From Chryseobacterium caseinilyticum (GTDB taxonomy: Bacteria; Bacteroidota; Bacteroidia; Flavobacteriales; Weeksellaceae), in contig NZ_JACYFS010000004.1 of NCBI RefSeq assembly GCF_014837145.1, forward strand, positions 248,001 through 312,000: DNA of 64,000 nt, in the 5' to 3' direction. The notes below the pieces were generated by a model. It searched no databases and was not told the origin of the DNA. It worked only from the letters and a program-made list of their open reading frames with translations. Below are positions 33,765-42,396 of this stretch, in pieces. Positions within the stretch are counted from its first letter, which is position 1; each line of letters opens with the position of its first letter. The position numbers and the translations under genes were made by a program.

Positions 33765-33815
33765 TCACACAAAAGGGTTATATTCTGTGTAATTTATTAT
33801 TGATTTATCTTAAAA

Positions 33816-34151
33816 TTAATCGTGATATATATTCTGATGATTCAATCTAATTAAAAGTTTTCTGCTTCTAAGACGTACTTTTTCCCACAAATCATCCTTT
33901 AAATGATAGGTGTAAAACAACTGTCTACGATCAATCTCGTCAATTACTTTTTTAAGCTCAAAAAACAAAGTCTTAATATCCTGATTTTTCAAATATTTTT
34001 CAATTAAAAATTCAGAATCTTCAAACTCTAAAAGAAGTTCTTCAGCATTATCATATTTCTCATCTTTAAACAAATTATGAATGTATTTTTCCTGGTCGGA
34101 AGCGTCCTGAGACAGGATTTTAAGTGACTGTATAAGTAAATTATCATTCAT
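33816..34151 (-). CDS. Small hypothetical cytoplasmic protein
   Basis: A 111-residue protein with no signal peptide and no recognised domain. It is rich in Leu, Glu, Asp and Lys and predicted almost fully helical (SLKILSQDASDQEKYIHNLFKDEKYDNAEELLLEFEDSEFLIEKYL). The last part is basic (KVRLRSRKLLIRLNHQNIYHD). The opening MNDNLLIQSLKIL is a plausible start. It lies 81 bases past the M16 peptidase stop, with a terminator between, so it is probably expressed on its own. Coding character is good but I cannot suggest a job. Confidence 0.6.
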   Translation of the reverse strand: MNDNLLIQSLKILSQDASDQEKYIHNLFKDEKYDNAEELLLEFEDSEFLIEKYLKNQDIKTLFFELKKVIDEIDRRQLFYTYHLKDDLWEKVRLRSRKLLIRLNHQNIYHD

Positions 34152-34174
34152 CAGTTATTAAATAAAATTCAAAT

Positions 34175-34208
34175 TAAATAAAAAAAGTGAGACATTTCTG
34201 CCTCACTT
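34175..34208 (-). terminator. Rho-independent terminator after the M16 peptidase gene
   Basis: A 7-bp stem AAGTGAG/CTCACTT (34185-34191 with 34202-34208) followed on the minus strand by a T-rich run, 25 bases after the peptidase stop. Confidence 0.75.
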
Positions 34209-34232
34209 CAAACAATTTATATTAATGAAAAA

Positions 34233-37145
34233 TTAATATCCAAAGATTTCTTCCAGGGTAACTTCTTTGAACTCACCCATTTTGTTGATCGATTCCATAT
34301 TCAGGTTTTCTTTTTTCCCGATGATGGCGGTGTTGTACTTCAACGGTTTAATTTCTTTGTTATAGAAACTTGTCAGTTGAGGCAACGTCAGATTTTGAAT
34401 TTCAGTATAGTAATCTTTTCTGATATCGTAATCTACGCCAAGTTTTTTCAGTGCCAATTGGTTGTAGAAAATATTGGTTCTGTTGATTCTGTTTGATGCA
34501 ATCTGCTTCAACGCTGAACCTTTAGAATTCTCAAACTGCGCCGGGATCTGAGGGAAATCTGCCATCAAATCATTCATTGCGTTTACTGCAAGAGGTAATT
34601 TGTTTGCCTGAGTTCCGATGTAGTTGGTCACATAGTTAGGATGATCTTTTTCAGAAGCCGTTCCATAAGAAACATAAGCAGAATAAGCTAAAGACTTACT
34701 CTCTCTGATTTCCTGGAAAACGATAGAAGACAGTCCGCGCCCGAAGTACTCATTAAATACATTTGATTTTCCGAAGTCTGCAAGGTTCACGTTACTGCCT
34801 TTTGCCACTTTCGCCATTTCCATTTGTACCATATCATAAGCTGTGAAATATACTTTGCCTTCGGTTGCCGGCTCTGCATATACCTTAGCTTTCGCAGGCT
34901 GCAGTTTGGTGTCTGCAATAAATGGTTTTACTGCTTTTTCAAGACCTTTCTGATCTTCTCCGTACAAGAAAACTTCGTAAGGATATTGGTTCAAAGTCTT
35001 GATTTTAGACATCAGATCGTTAACGTTGATGCTTTCCAGACGTTGTTTTGAGATAATATCAGTCATTCTGGAATCCTTTCCATACTTAGCATAATTGGAA
35101 AGTGCTGCCATAATTCTTGCTTTATCTTTTTTGGCCACTTCTCTGGATTCTAAGATTGTTTTTACCGTCTGATCATAAATTGCTTTGTCAGCTTTTACGT
35201 TGGTCATCCAGTGGTTCAACAGTTCTACTCCTTTCTTCATATTGCTTTCCAGTCCGCTCAGATAGATGATCGTCTGGTCATTTGAAGTTCTGAAACCGTT
35301 GGAGATTCCTAATTGATAGAATTCTTCTTTTAACTGTTCAGGAGTATATTTATCGGTTCCTAAATATTGTAAAACGCTTACGCCAAGGCTCAGTTCTTTA
35401 TCATTATCTGTCCCGAAAGGAAAAATATAGTTGACCTGAGCTACTTTGTTGTATTTGTTTTCAACGAAACTTATTTTCTTGTCTTTGATCTGCGAAGTGG
35501 CGATAGCCGTTTTGTAATCAATAAACTGAGGTTTGATGTCTCCCGCTTTTGTTGCCAACAGATCTTTAAGGAAAGGCGACTGTGCTTCTCTGTTCAGTTT
35601 AATCGGTGTGATGGCAGGGTTCTGTACGCGAACCAATTTATCATTCACTCCTTTTTCTTTATAAACGACTACATAATTGTCTTTGAAAAACTCGTTGGCA
35701 AATTTTACAATATCTGCTTTGGTAATTTTTTCATAATCATTGATCTCGTCTAATTCCTGCTGCCAGGTTCTTTCGTTGATGTAAGCATTGTAAAGCGTCG
35801 TTGCCAAGCCGTCGGCAGTTTCCCAGCCTTTCATACGCTGTACTTTCATATCGTTGACGATGGCTTTCAGCATCCAATCCGGGAACTGCCCTTTTTTAAC
35901 TAAATCTAACTGCCCAAGCAATAATTTTTTAGCCTCATCAAAGCTTTGCCCATCTTTCGGTACAACATACATTGTAAATGCACCATAAGTTTTGTAAGGT
36001 GATTCGTATGCTCCTGCGCTCAGCACTTTCTGTTTTTGGCTGATGTTTAGATCGATCAAACCAGCATCACCGCTGTTGCTCAGAATTTCAGCAACCATGC
36101 TTGCCATTCTTGCATCTTTGGTTCCATATGAATCAGATCTCCAGGCCATGGTCATTCTTGGCGCAGAAGGACTTTTTACAGTTCTGCTTACCACCTGTGT
36201 CATTGGCTCCTCAGAAACCATTTTCTTCATCGGAAGTTCCTTGTATTTGAAAGCTCCGAAGTATTGGTCAACTAATTTTATCGTTTTGTCGAAATCTAAA
36301 TCTCCTACCAAAACTACCGCCATATTGTTAGGCACATAATACGTATCAAAATACTTATGAATAGCCACCATTGAAGGACTTTTCAAATGCTCTGACGTAC
36401 CGATTGTCGTTTGCTGACCGTTCGGATGCTTAGGGAAAAGCGCCTCCATTAAAGTATAATTTACCAAACGGCTGTCGTTATCCTGAGCTCTGTTGAATTC
36501 CTCATAAACCGCTTCCAGTTCTGTATGGAAAAGTCTTAAAACCAATTCTGAGAAACGTTCTTTTTCAACTTTAAGCCACTTCTCCAACTCATTAGCCGGA
36601 ATATTATTTTTGTAAACCGTTTCATCTAACCAGGTGTGAGCATTAGTTCCCGTTGCTCCCAAAGAAGAAATCGCTTTGTCATATTCATTGGCAATCGCAA
36701 ATTTTGATGCTTCCTGAGAAACATCATCGATTTTCTTATAGAGTGCTTTTTTCTTTTCAGGATCTTTTTCTGCTTTATGCTGTTCGTAAAGGTCAGAAAT
36801 CTGCTGCAGCAAAACCTTTTCCTTTGCCCAGTCCTGAGTTCCCAGGTGAGAAGTTCCTTTGAAAACCATGTGCTCAAGGTAGTGAGCCAATCCTGTATTA
36901 TCGCCAGGATCGTTATTGGAACCTGTTCTTACCGGAACATAAGTCTGGATTCTCGGAGCATCGTCGTTTTTTGCGAGATAAACTTTTAATCCGTTTTTTA
37001 AAGTATAGACTCTCACTCCCGCCTGATCATTTTTCACAGTTTCGTACGTATAACCCTGACTGTCAGTCACTGTCTGCGTATCAAATTTCTGCGCCATTGC
37101 GTTGATCATGAAAAAGAATGAAAGAGAAATAAAAACTTTCTTCAT
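34233..37145 (-). CDS. M16 family (insulinase/pitrilysin) zinc metallopeptidase, exported
   Basis: A 970-residue exported peptidase with signal peptide MKKVFISLSFFFMINAMAQ. It has the inverted zinc motif HxxEH as HYLEH (His88, Glu91, His92) in NTGLAHYLEHMVFKGT, and the downstream ligand Glu in ELEAVYEEFNRAQDND. Two M16/M16C halves follow in the one-chain pitrilysin arrangement; the second half lacks an HxxEH, as is normal. R/Y residues of the C-terminal half (GRGLSSIVFQEIRESKSLAYSAYVSYG) match the family. It would cut peptides in the periplasm or at the surface. It interrupts the pigment cluster on the opposite strand and has no evident link to it. Confidence 0.92.
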   Translation of the reverse strand: MKKVFISLSFFFMINAMAQKFDTQTVTDSQGYTYETVKNDQAGVRVYTLKNGLKVYLAKNDDAPRIQTYVPVRTGSNNDPGDNTGLAHYLEHMVFKGTSHLGTQDWAKEKVLLQQISDLYEQHKAEKDPEKKKALYKKIDDVSQEASKFAIANEYDKAISSLGATGTNAHTWLDETVYKNNIPANELEKWLKVEKERFSELVLRLFHTELEAVYEEFNRAQDNDSRLVNYTLMEALFPKHPNGQQTTIGTSEHLKSPSMVAIHKYFDTYYVPNNMAVVLVGDLDFDKTIKLVDQYFGAFKYKELPMKKMVSEEPMTQVVSRTVKSPSAPRMTMAWRSDSYGTKDARMASMVAEILSNSGDAGLIDLNISQKQKVLSAGAYESPYKTYGAFTMYVVPKDGQSFDEAKKLLLGQLDLVKKGQFPDWMLKAIVNDMKVQRMKGWETADGLATTLYNAYINERTWQQELDEINDYEKITKADIVKFANEFFKDNYVVVYKEKGVNDKLVRVQNPAITPIKLNREAQSPFLKDLLATKAGDIKPQFIDYKTAIATSQIKDKKISFVENKYNKVAQVNYIFPFGTDNDKELSLGVSVLQYLGTDKYTPEQLKEEFYQLGISNGFRTSNDQTIIYLSGLESNMKKGVELLNHWMTNVKADKAIYDQTVKTILESREVAKKDKARIMAALSNYAKYGKDSRMTDIISKQRLESINVNDLMSKIKTLNQYPYEVFLYGEDQKGLEKAVKPFIADTKLQPAKAKVYAEPATEGKVYFTAYDMVQMEMAKVAKGSNVNLADFGKSNVFNEYFGRGLSSIVFQEIRESKSLAYSAYVSYGTASEKDHPNYVTNYIGTQANKLPLAVNAMNDLMADFPQIPAQFENSKGSALKQIASNRINRTNIFYNQLALKKLGVDYDIRKDYYTEIQNLTLPQLTSFYNKEIKPLKYNTAIIGKKENLNMESINKMGEFKEVTLEEIFGY

Positions 37146-37385
37146 AGTTGAATTTATTAAATCATTTTAATTGGTAAAATTAGTCCAAAAATTAAAGTTT
37201 TTGTTACAGTCTTTAATTTATATACATAAATAACGACAAACAGAAACAATCTTTATAAAATCCAGGACATTATGATCTGGACATTCCATTATCTTATGTC
37301 CTGCATTTTTATTATTTTAGCACATCGAAAAATCAGTACAACAGATGCTTGAAATATCATCTGAATTTAACATTAATCTTCCCGG

Positions 37386-37790
37386 ATGAAAAAACAAGAC
37401 ATTCCACAAGACGAAAGTAATTTGCAGTCAGCAAATATGACCGAAATGTTATATGTGACTGATGAAAATAACAATTATACCACCGCGCAAAGCATCGGTT
37501 GGGAAGCCAAAAAAGCGGCTCTCGATGAATCTATGCAGCTCATCAATGAAAGAATTGAAGAAGCAAAACAAAACGTTGCGAATAATGTAGCAAGCCCAAT
37601 CGTCTATTTTATGGAACTTAATAAAATGGATTTGCAGGTTCTTGCAGCATACGTCGGAAAGTGGCAATGGACAGTCAAACGACACGCAAAACCTAATATA
37701 TTTAAAAAACTCAGCGATTCAACTTTGAAAAAATACGCCGACACGTTCGGAATTTCAGTAGATGAATTAAAAAACTTCAATGGTAAATAA
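37386..37790 (+). CDS. Conserved small protein with C-terminal HTH-like region
   Basis: A 134-residue protein. The N-terminal half is polar and helical (NERIEEAKQNVANNVASPIVYFMELNKM). The C-terminal part MDLQVLAAYVGKWQWTVKRHAKPNIFKKLSDSTLKKYADTFGISVDELKNF reads like an XRE-type helix-turn-helix, with the DELKNF ending common in that fold. It may regulate this segment of the cluster, directly upstream of the BtrH-like gene. No partner or operator can be read. It opens a new plus-strand block after the M16 interruption, and the region 37146-37385 before it shows no clear promoter. Confidence 0.6.
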   Translation: MKKQDIPQDESNLQSANMTEMLYVTDENNNYTTAQSIGWEAKKAALDESMQLINERIEEAKQNVANNVASPIVYFMELNKMDLQVLAAYVGKWQWTVKRHAKPNIFKKLSDSTLKKYADTFGISVDELKNFNGK

Positions 37791-37820
37791 ACCTTTTAGG
37801 TTTCAAAAACTATAAGGTTT
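37789..37820. repeat. 33-nt nested-palindrome intergenic repeat, copy 3
   Basis: AAACCTTTTAGGTTT (37789-37803) and AAAACTATAAGGTTT (37806-37820) are inverted near-copies, each also palindromic on its own. The first base overlaps the stop codon of the preceding gene, and the BtrH-like start is 20 bases further. Confidence 0.6.
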
Positions 37821-37839
37821 AATAAAATCCAGACTTATA

Positions 37840-38835
37840 ATGAAGATCAATTTCGAACACCACCAGACAGCCCACTGCGAAAACGGTGTTGCCTCCAATC
37901 TATTACTCAACAAAGGATTAAAACTCAGCGAACCCATGATTTTCGGAATCGGTTCCGGATTGTTTTTCGTGTATCTTCCTTTTCTAAAAGTGAATTTTGC
38001 GCCGGGTTTCAGTTACCGTCCAATGCCGGGAGCTATCTTCAGTAAAGCGGCAAAAAGATTAGGAATTAAAATCAAGAGAATTAAGTTTTCAAATCCTAAG
38101 GAAGCTCAGGCTGCTTTGGAGAAGAATTTAGAACAAAATATACCGACAGGTTTGCAGGTAGGCGTTTTCAACCTTACTTACTTTCCAGAAGAATATAAAT
38201 TTCACTTCAACGCCCACAACTTAGTTGTTTACGGAAAAGAAGACGGAAAATTCCTCATCAGCGATCCTGTGATGGATTTCGCAACAACGCTGACCGAAGC
38301 TGAACTTGAAAAAGTTCGTTATGCCAAAGGTGCACTCGCTCCAAAAGGTCATATGTATTTCCCGACACACATCCCTGAGAATGTTCATCTGGAAGAAGCT
38401 ATCAAAAAAGGGATAAAGGACACCTGCAAAAATATGTTGGCTCCAGTTCCGATTATCGGAGTTAAAGCAATGCGTTGGGTGGCGAAAAGCATCCCGAAAT
38501 GGGCTGAGAAAAAAGGCACGAAAGTAACCAACCATTATCTTGGACAACTCATCAGAATGCAGGAGGAAATCGGAACCGGCGGTGGCGGATTCAGGTTTAT
38601 TTACGGTGCTTTTTTACAGGAGGCCTCAGTGATTCTTAAAAATGACGAGTTGAAAGAATTATCTAAAGAAATTACCGCAATCGGCGACCTGTGGAGAGAC
38701 TTTGCCGTGGATATTGCAAGGGTTTACAAAAACAGAAACTCGAAAAGCGATATTTATAATCAGCTTTCAAAATCGATGTTGCATATTGCCGATTTGGAGG
38801 AAGCGTTTTATAAGAAATTGAGAAAAGCGATTTAA
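37840..38835 (+). CDS. BtrH-like acyltransferase (BtrH N-terminal domain)
   Basis: A 331-residue cytoplasmic protein with a BtrH-type N-terminal domain: HHQTAHCENGVASNLLLNKGLKLSEPMIFGIGSGLFFVY. In butirosin synthesis BtrH moves an acyl group from an acyl carrier protein to an amine; Cys13 in AHCENG is the likely nucleophile here. IPTGLQVGVFNLTYFPEEYKFHFNAHNLVVYG provides a second His (HNLVVYG), fitting a papain-like Cys/His pair. The C-terminal part is helical. Its place in a flexirubin cluster suggests it could transfer the aryl-polyenoyl chain from ACP to the dialkylresorcinol hydroxyl. That job is inferred. Confidence 0.82.
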   Translation: MKINFEHHQTAHCENGVASNLLLNKGLKLSEPMIFGIGSGLFFVYLPFLKVNFAPGFSYRPMPGAIFSKAAKRLGIKIKRIKFSNPKEAQAALEKNLEQNIPTGLQVGVFNLTYFPEEYKFHFNAHNLVVYGKEDGKFLISDPVMDFATTLTEAELEKVRYAKGALAPKGHMYFPTHIPENVHLEEAIKKGIKDTCKNMLAPVPIIGVKAMRWVAKSIPKWAEKKGTKVTNHYLGQLIRMQEEIGTGGGGFRFIYGAFLQEASVILKNDELKELSKEITAIGDLWRDFAVDIARVYKNRNSKSDIYNQLSKSMLHIADLEEAFYKKLRKAI

Positions 38836-38856
38836 CCGTCAGCAAATTAATTTATC

Positions 38857-38864
38857 TAAATTTG
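38857..38864 (+). promoter_or_regulatory. Putative -7 box of the toxin-antitoxin pair
   Basis: TAAATTTG, a match to TAnnTTTG, 20 nt before the antitoxin start; no TTG stands 17-23 nt upstream. Confidence 0.35.
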
Positions 38865-38883
38865 TATTAAATTACAATGACGT

Positions 38884-39093
38884 ATGACGACATTCAGTTT
38901 CAAAATAGACTCTCGCGAGAGTAAAAAAATCAAAGCTATTTTAAAAGCATTGGGCGTGACTGATTTGAAAATCAAAGAAGAAGAAATTCCTTCTAAGAAG
39001 TTTACTGAAAAAGTTGAACGAGCCAGAAAGGACTATTCTGAGGGAAAAACGGTTGCTGTAAATACAAAAAACATATGGGAAGGTATCGAATAG
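38884..39093 (+). CDS. Antitoxin-like protein of a RelE/YoeB-type TA pair
   Basis: A 69-residue acidic/basic mixed protein directly before the toxin gene and overlapping it by 19 bases, the typical antitoxin position. Sequence: TFSFKIDSRESKKIKAILKALGVTDLKIKEEE, a short beta strand and helix as in ribbon-helix-helix or DUF2683-like antitoxins, then a C-terminal tail (KTVAVNTKNIWEGIE) that would wrap the toxin. Expected to neutralise the toxin and repress its own operon. The assignment depends mostly on context. Confidence 0.75.
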   Translation: MTTFSFKIDSRESKKIKAILKALGVTDLKIKEEEIPSKKFTEKVERARKDYSEGKTVAVNTKNIWEGIE

Positions 39094-39356
39094 TCCGCAC
39101 CAAAGAAGCGGAAAAAGACCTTGCTAAAATTTTAAAATCCGGTAATAAATCTGATATTAAAAAGGTGGAAATATTCTTTAATGAAATTGAAGACCATCCC
39201 AGAACCGGCACAGGTGTACCTGAACAGTTAAAATACTTTGAAGGAGAAGTCTGGAGCAGACGCATCAATAAAAAAGACCGATTTGTTTATGAAATTTACG
39301 AAGAAGATAAAAATGTAATTGTAGTAAGTTCTCTGGGACATTACAATGACGATTAA
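39075..39356 (+). CDS. YoeB/Txe-type mRNA interferase toxin
   Basis: A 93-residue RelE-superfamily toxin, expected to cut mRNA at the ribosomal A site. It keeps the YoeB pattern: YRIVRTKEAEKDLAKIL at the start, PEQLKYFEGEVWSRRINKKDRFVYEI in the middle and VSSLGHYNDD at the end. Glu50, Arg62 or Arg63, His89 and Tyr90 match the E. coli YoeB catalytic set (Glu46, Arg65, His83, Tyr84). All appear intact, so the toxin should be active. It lies inside the pigment gene cluster between the BtrH-like and ABC transporter genes. Confidence 0.9.
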   Translation: MGRYRIVRTKEAEKDLAKILKSGNKSDIKKVEIFFNEIEDHPRTGTGVPEQLKYFEGEVWSRRINKKDRFVYEIYEEDKNVIVVSSLGHYNDD

Positions 39357-39402
39357 GTCATCTTTTCGTTAGTTTTCATTCATAAATCCTCAAAAACAAA
39401 CA

Positions 39403-40158
39403 ATGTCAAACCCCATCATCGAAATAAAAAACCTCTATAAGAAATACAAAAATTCGGAAGATTTTTCGGTTAATGATATCTCTTTGAACATCGATAAAAA
39501 CGAAATCTATGGAATTCTCGGTCCCAACGGAGCGGGGAAAACCACATTGATTTCTATGCTTTCAGGTTTGATTAAACCAACGTCAGGAAGTTTTACCATC
39601 AACGGTTTGTCGCCTAAAAAAGACAATTCGAAAATCAAACAAATCATCGGCGTAGTTCCACAGGAATATGCGCTCTACCCGACTTTAACAGCTAAAGAAA
39701 ATCTTTTGTTCTTCGGAAGTCTGTATGGTTTGAAAAACGATTATCTTCACAAAGCGATCGATGAAGCTTTAGAATTGATGGGCTTAACGAAATTTGCCAA
39801 TAAAAAAGTCGACCAGTTTTCAGGGGGAATGAAACGCCGTTGCAATCTGATTGCAGGAACGCTTCACAACCCCAAAGTTCTTTTTCTGGACGAGCCGACT
39901 GTTGGCGTTGATGTTCAATCCAAAAAAGCGATTATCGATTATCTTTTAGATTTAAATAAAAAAGGAACGTGCATTATTTACACCTCGCATCACTTATCTG
40001 AAGCCGAGGAATTCTGTACAAAAATCGCCATCATCGACCACGGCAAAATCCACGCGACTGGAACTCCTGAAGAATTGGTGGAAAGAGTTTCCAATGCTGA
40101 AAACCTGGAGGATGTTTTCATTTCATTAACCGGAAAAGAATTGAGAGATGTTGTATAA
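39403..40158 (+). CDS. ABC transporter ATP-binding protein
   Basis: A 251-residue ABC ATPase with Walker A GPNGAGKTT, Q-loop VVPQEYAL, signature FSGGMKRR, Walker B VLFLDEPT and the switch His in TSHHLSEAEE. The family resembles the CcmA/DrrA drug- and lipid-exporter subfamily (GVDVQSKKAIIDYL). Together with the permease, which begins 11 bases before this stop, it makes one exporter, likely moving the pigment or an intermediate through the inner membrane. Flexirubin clusters normally include such a pair. The energy step at the inner face is ATP-driven. Confidence 0.93.
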   Translation: MSNPIIEIKNLYKKYKNSEDFSVNDISLNIDKNEIYGILGPNGAGKTTLISMLSGLIKPTSGSFTINGLSPKKDNSKIKQIIGVVPQEYALYPTLTAKENLLFFGSLYGLKNDYLHKAIDEALELMGLTKFANKKVDQFSGGMKRRCNLIAGTLHNPKVLFLDEPTVGVDVQSKKAIIDYLLDLNKKGTCIIYTSHHLSEAEEFCTKIAIIDHGKIHATGTPEELVERVSNAENLEDVFISLTGKELRDVV

Positions 40159-41410
40159 ATTGTGGAGAAGTTTCATCAAGGAAATTCAGTTGTTGAAGCG
40201 AGATTCGGGCGGGATTGTAATCATCTTTCTGATGCCGTTGTTGTTGATTATTACGATTACTCTAATTCAGGATTCGACATTCAAAAATCTGGAAGGTTCA
40301 AAAATTCCGATTATTTTCATCGATAACGATAAATCTGAAGTTTCGAAAGTCATCAAAAAAGAACTGGAAACCAGCAAAACATTTGAACTCGTCACCGATT
40401 ACAACGAAAAATCAGCTGAAAAAGCTGTTTTCACGGGAGATTATCAGATGGCCATCGTCATTCCAAAAAATCTGACAAAAGATTTAAATTCAAATATCGA
40501 TTCTAAAGTTCAGACTGTTGTAAGTTCGTTTGGCCTGGAAACCGATTCTACTTCGACAAAAGCTGTAGCTTCAAAGGCAAAAGACATTCATCTCTATTTC
40601 GACCCCGCCACCAACGCAGGTTTCAAAAATTCTGTGATGAATGCCATCAACAAAATGGTTTTCGAAATTGAGAATAAAAAAATCTACAAAGCCTTCCAGG
40701 ACCAACTCGGAACAACGGAAGACCTTGAAAATAAAAGTTTGATTACCTTCAAAGAAATCACACCAAACAAAGACAACGAAGAAGTAATGCCAAATTCCGT
40801 GCAACACAATGTTCCTGCGTGGGCGCTGTTTGCGATTTTCTTTATTGTGGTGCCGTTGTCGATTAACTTAGTCAAAGAAAAAAGTCAGGGAACGAGCGTG
40901 AGAGTTCGCGTGAGCCCGACGCCGTATTACATTCATATTTTAGGAAAAACATTCACCTATCTCATCATTTGCGTCATCCAGTTTTTGCTGATGGTTGCAG
41001 TGGGAATCTGGCTTTTCCCGCTGATGGATTTGCCTCAGTTTGATGTTTCAGGAAAAATGTTTCACCTTCTCATAGTCACTCTTTTTGCAGGATTGGCAGC
41101 GATTGGATTTGGAGTTTTGATTGGAACCGTTTCCGACACTCAGGAACAGTCAGCGCCGTTTGGAGCGACTTCTGTAGTAGTCTTGGCAGCAATTGGCGGA
41201 ATCTGGGTTCCGGTTTTCCTGATGCCCGAATTTATGCAGAAAATTGCGCAGTTTTCCCCGATGAATTGGGGACTGAATGCCTATTATGATATTATTTTAA
41301 GAAACAGCGGCATTGGCGAAATTGCCAAAGAACTGATTTTCTTATTTTTATTTTATATTGCGATGGTCAGCATTTCTTTATTGTATGAGAGGAAACAAAA
41401 TAGTGTTTGA
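40148..41410 (+). CDS. ABC-2 type transporter permease
   Basis: A 420-residue permease of the ABC-2 family: one TM helix after residue 20 (GIVIIFLMPLLLIITITLI), a long outside domain (about 45-215), and five more helices in the C-terminal half (VPAWALFAIFFIVVPLSINLV, TYLIICVIQFLLMVAVGIWLF, LLIVTLFAGLAAIGFGVLIGT, LFLFYIAMVSISLLY). The outside domain is typical of YhgE/Pip-like or DrrB-like exporters. It overlaps the ATPase gene by 11 bases, so expression is coupled. Substrate is presumably hydrophobic, but cannot be proved from sequence. Confidence 0.9.
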   Translation: MLYKLWRSFIKEIQLLKRDSGGIVIIFLMPLLLIITITLIQDSTFKNLEGSKIPIIFIDNDKSEVSKVIKKELETSKTFELVTDYNEKSAEKAVFTGDYQMAIVIPKNLTKDLNSNIDSKVQTVVSSFGLETDSTSTKAVASKAKDIHLYFDPATNAGFKNSVMNAINKMVFEIENKKIYKAFQDQLGTTEDLENKSLITFKEITPNKDNEEVMPNSVQHNVPAWALFAIFFIVVPLSINLVKEKSQGTSVRVRVSPTPYYIHILGKTFTYLIICVIQFLLMVAVGIWLFPLMDLPQFDVSGKMFHLLIVTLFAGLAAIGFGVLIGTVSDTQEQSAPFGATSVVVLAAIGGIWVPVFLMPEFMQKIAQFSPMNWGLNAYYDIILRNSGIGEIAKELIFLFLFYIAMVSISLLYERKQNSV

Positions 41411-41431
41411 TTCAACACTGTAAAGATTTTT

Positions 41432-41560
41432 AGGAGCCGGGAACCTGCTGTCCACTATATCTTTTTTGTCATTGCGAACGAAGTGAAGTAATCTATAGAG
41501 CTTGTCAGCAATCGCAATGACAAAAAAGGATGCCGTTCCCATCAGGGCTAAGGATTTTGG
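41432..41560. repeat. Long hairpin intergenic element, copy A
   Basis: Core inverted repeat of 17 bp (41461-41477 with 41512-41528, 34-nt loop) reading CTTTTTTGTCATTGCGA, with flanking partly complementary outer arms (AGCCGGGAAC and GTTCCCATCAGGGCT). GC content is above the neighbours. It fills most of the gap between the permease and the broken hydrolase. The TGTCATTGCGA core is a motif shared by intergenic repeats in many bacteria. Confidence 0.6.
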
Positions 41561-41622
41561 GGGAAATTCACGTTTTGTCAACCCTAACCAAAAGTCAAAA
41601 CATATTAAAAGGGTAATTAAAA

Positions 41623-42379
41623 ATGAAGCATATTTTCATCATAATATTAGGTTTCGCAATAATTCAATGTTCGACCAGCAAAAAAGTAATTTCCTCTGGA
41701 AACGAAAAATTGGAATTTAAACTTGATACTTTATCTTTATTTGATAAAAGTAGAAACCGAAAAATTCCAATTGCGATTTATCAACCAAGTGACGAAAAGA
41801 AAGCGAATAAAATTCCAATTATTTTCAGTCACGGTTACGGAGAAAATAATGGTAGCGATTATTTGCAAGCTTATACCTATTTAACAGAGTTTTTAGCTTC
41901 ACAAGGTTATTTTGTTGTCAGCATTCAACACGAGTTGAAAACTGACGAACTTTTGGCAATGACTGGTAAACTACAAGAAACCCGAAGGCCAAATTGGGAA
42001 AGAGGTTCTCAAAACATATTGTATGTCTTACAAAAAATCAAGCAAGATTATCCTCAATTAAAATATGATGAGCTCTCATTGATTGGACATTCGAATGGTG
42101 GAGATATGACAGTGTTATTTGCTCACAAATATCCAAACCTTATCAGTAAAATAATTTCAATGGACAATAGACGAATGGAATTGCCAAGAACTTTTAAACC
42201 AAAAATATTTACTTTGCGCTCCAAAGACTATCCAGCAGACGAAAATGTTTTGCCAACCAACGAAATATGATATAACCGTTCAGTTTACTGACATAAACCA
42301 TAGCAGTATGGACAATGATGCTAACGGAACTGAAAGAGATTATTTAAGAAGAAAAATTTCAGAATATTTAAAAAAATAA
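41623..42379 (+). pseudogene. Frameshifted alpha/beta hydrolase lipoprotein
   Basis: The first frame (41623-42270, 215 residues) starts with a lipoprotein-like signal (MKHIFIIILGFAIIQCSTS) and an alpha/beta hydrolase body: IIFSHGYGENN, VVSIQHELKT, nucleophile elbow IGHSNGGD, SMDNRRMELP. It stops soon after DENVLPTNE. From about 42250 the next frame (+1) continues as KYDITVQFTDINHSSMDNDANGTERDYLRRKISEYLKK to a stop at 42379, supplying the missing C-terminal end with the likely catalytic His (INHSSM). One base seems to be missing around 42245-42260. The gene is therefore probably inactive, unless it is a sequencing error. It lies in the pigment cluster with repeats on its left side. Confidence 0.75.
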
Positions 42380-42396
42380 TTTTTTAAATATAATTA

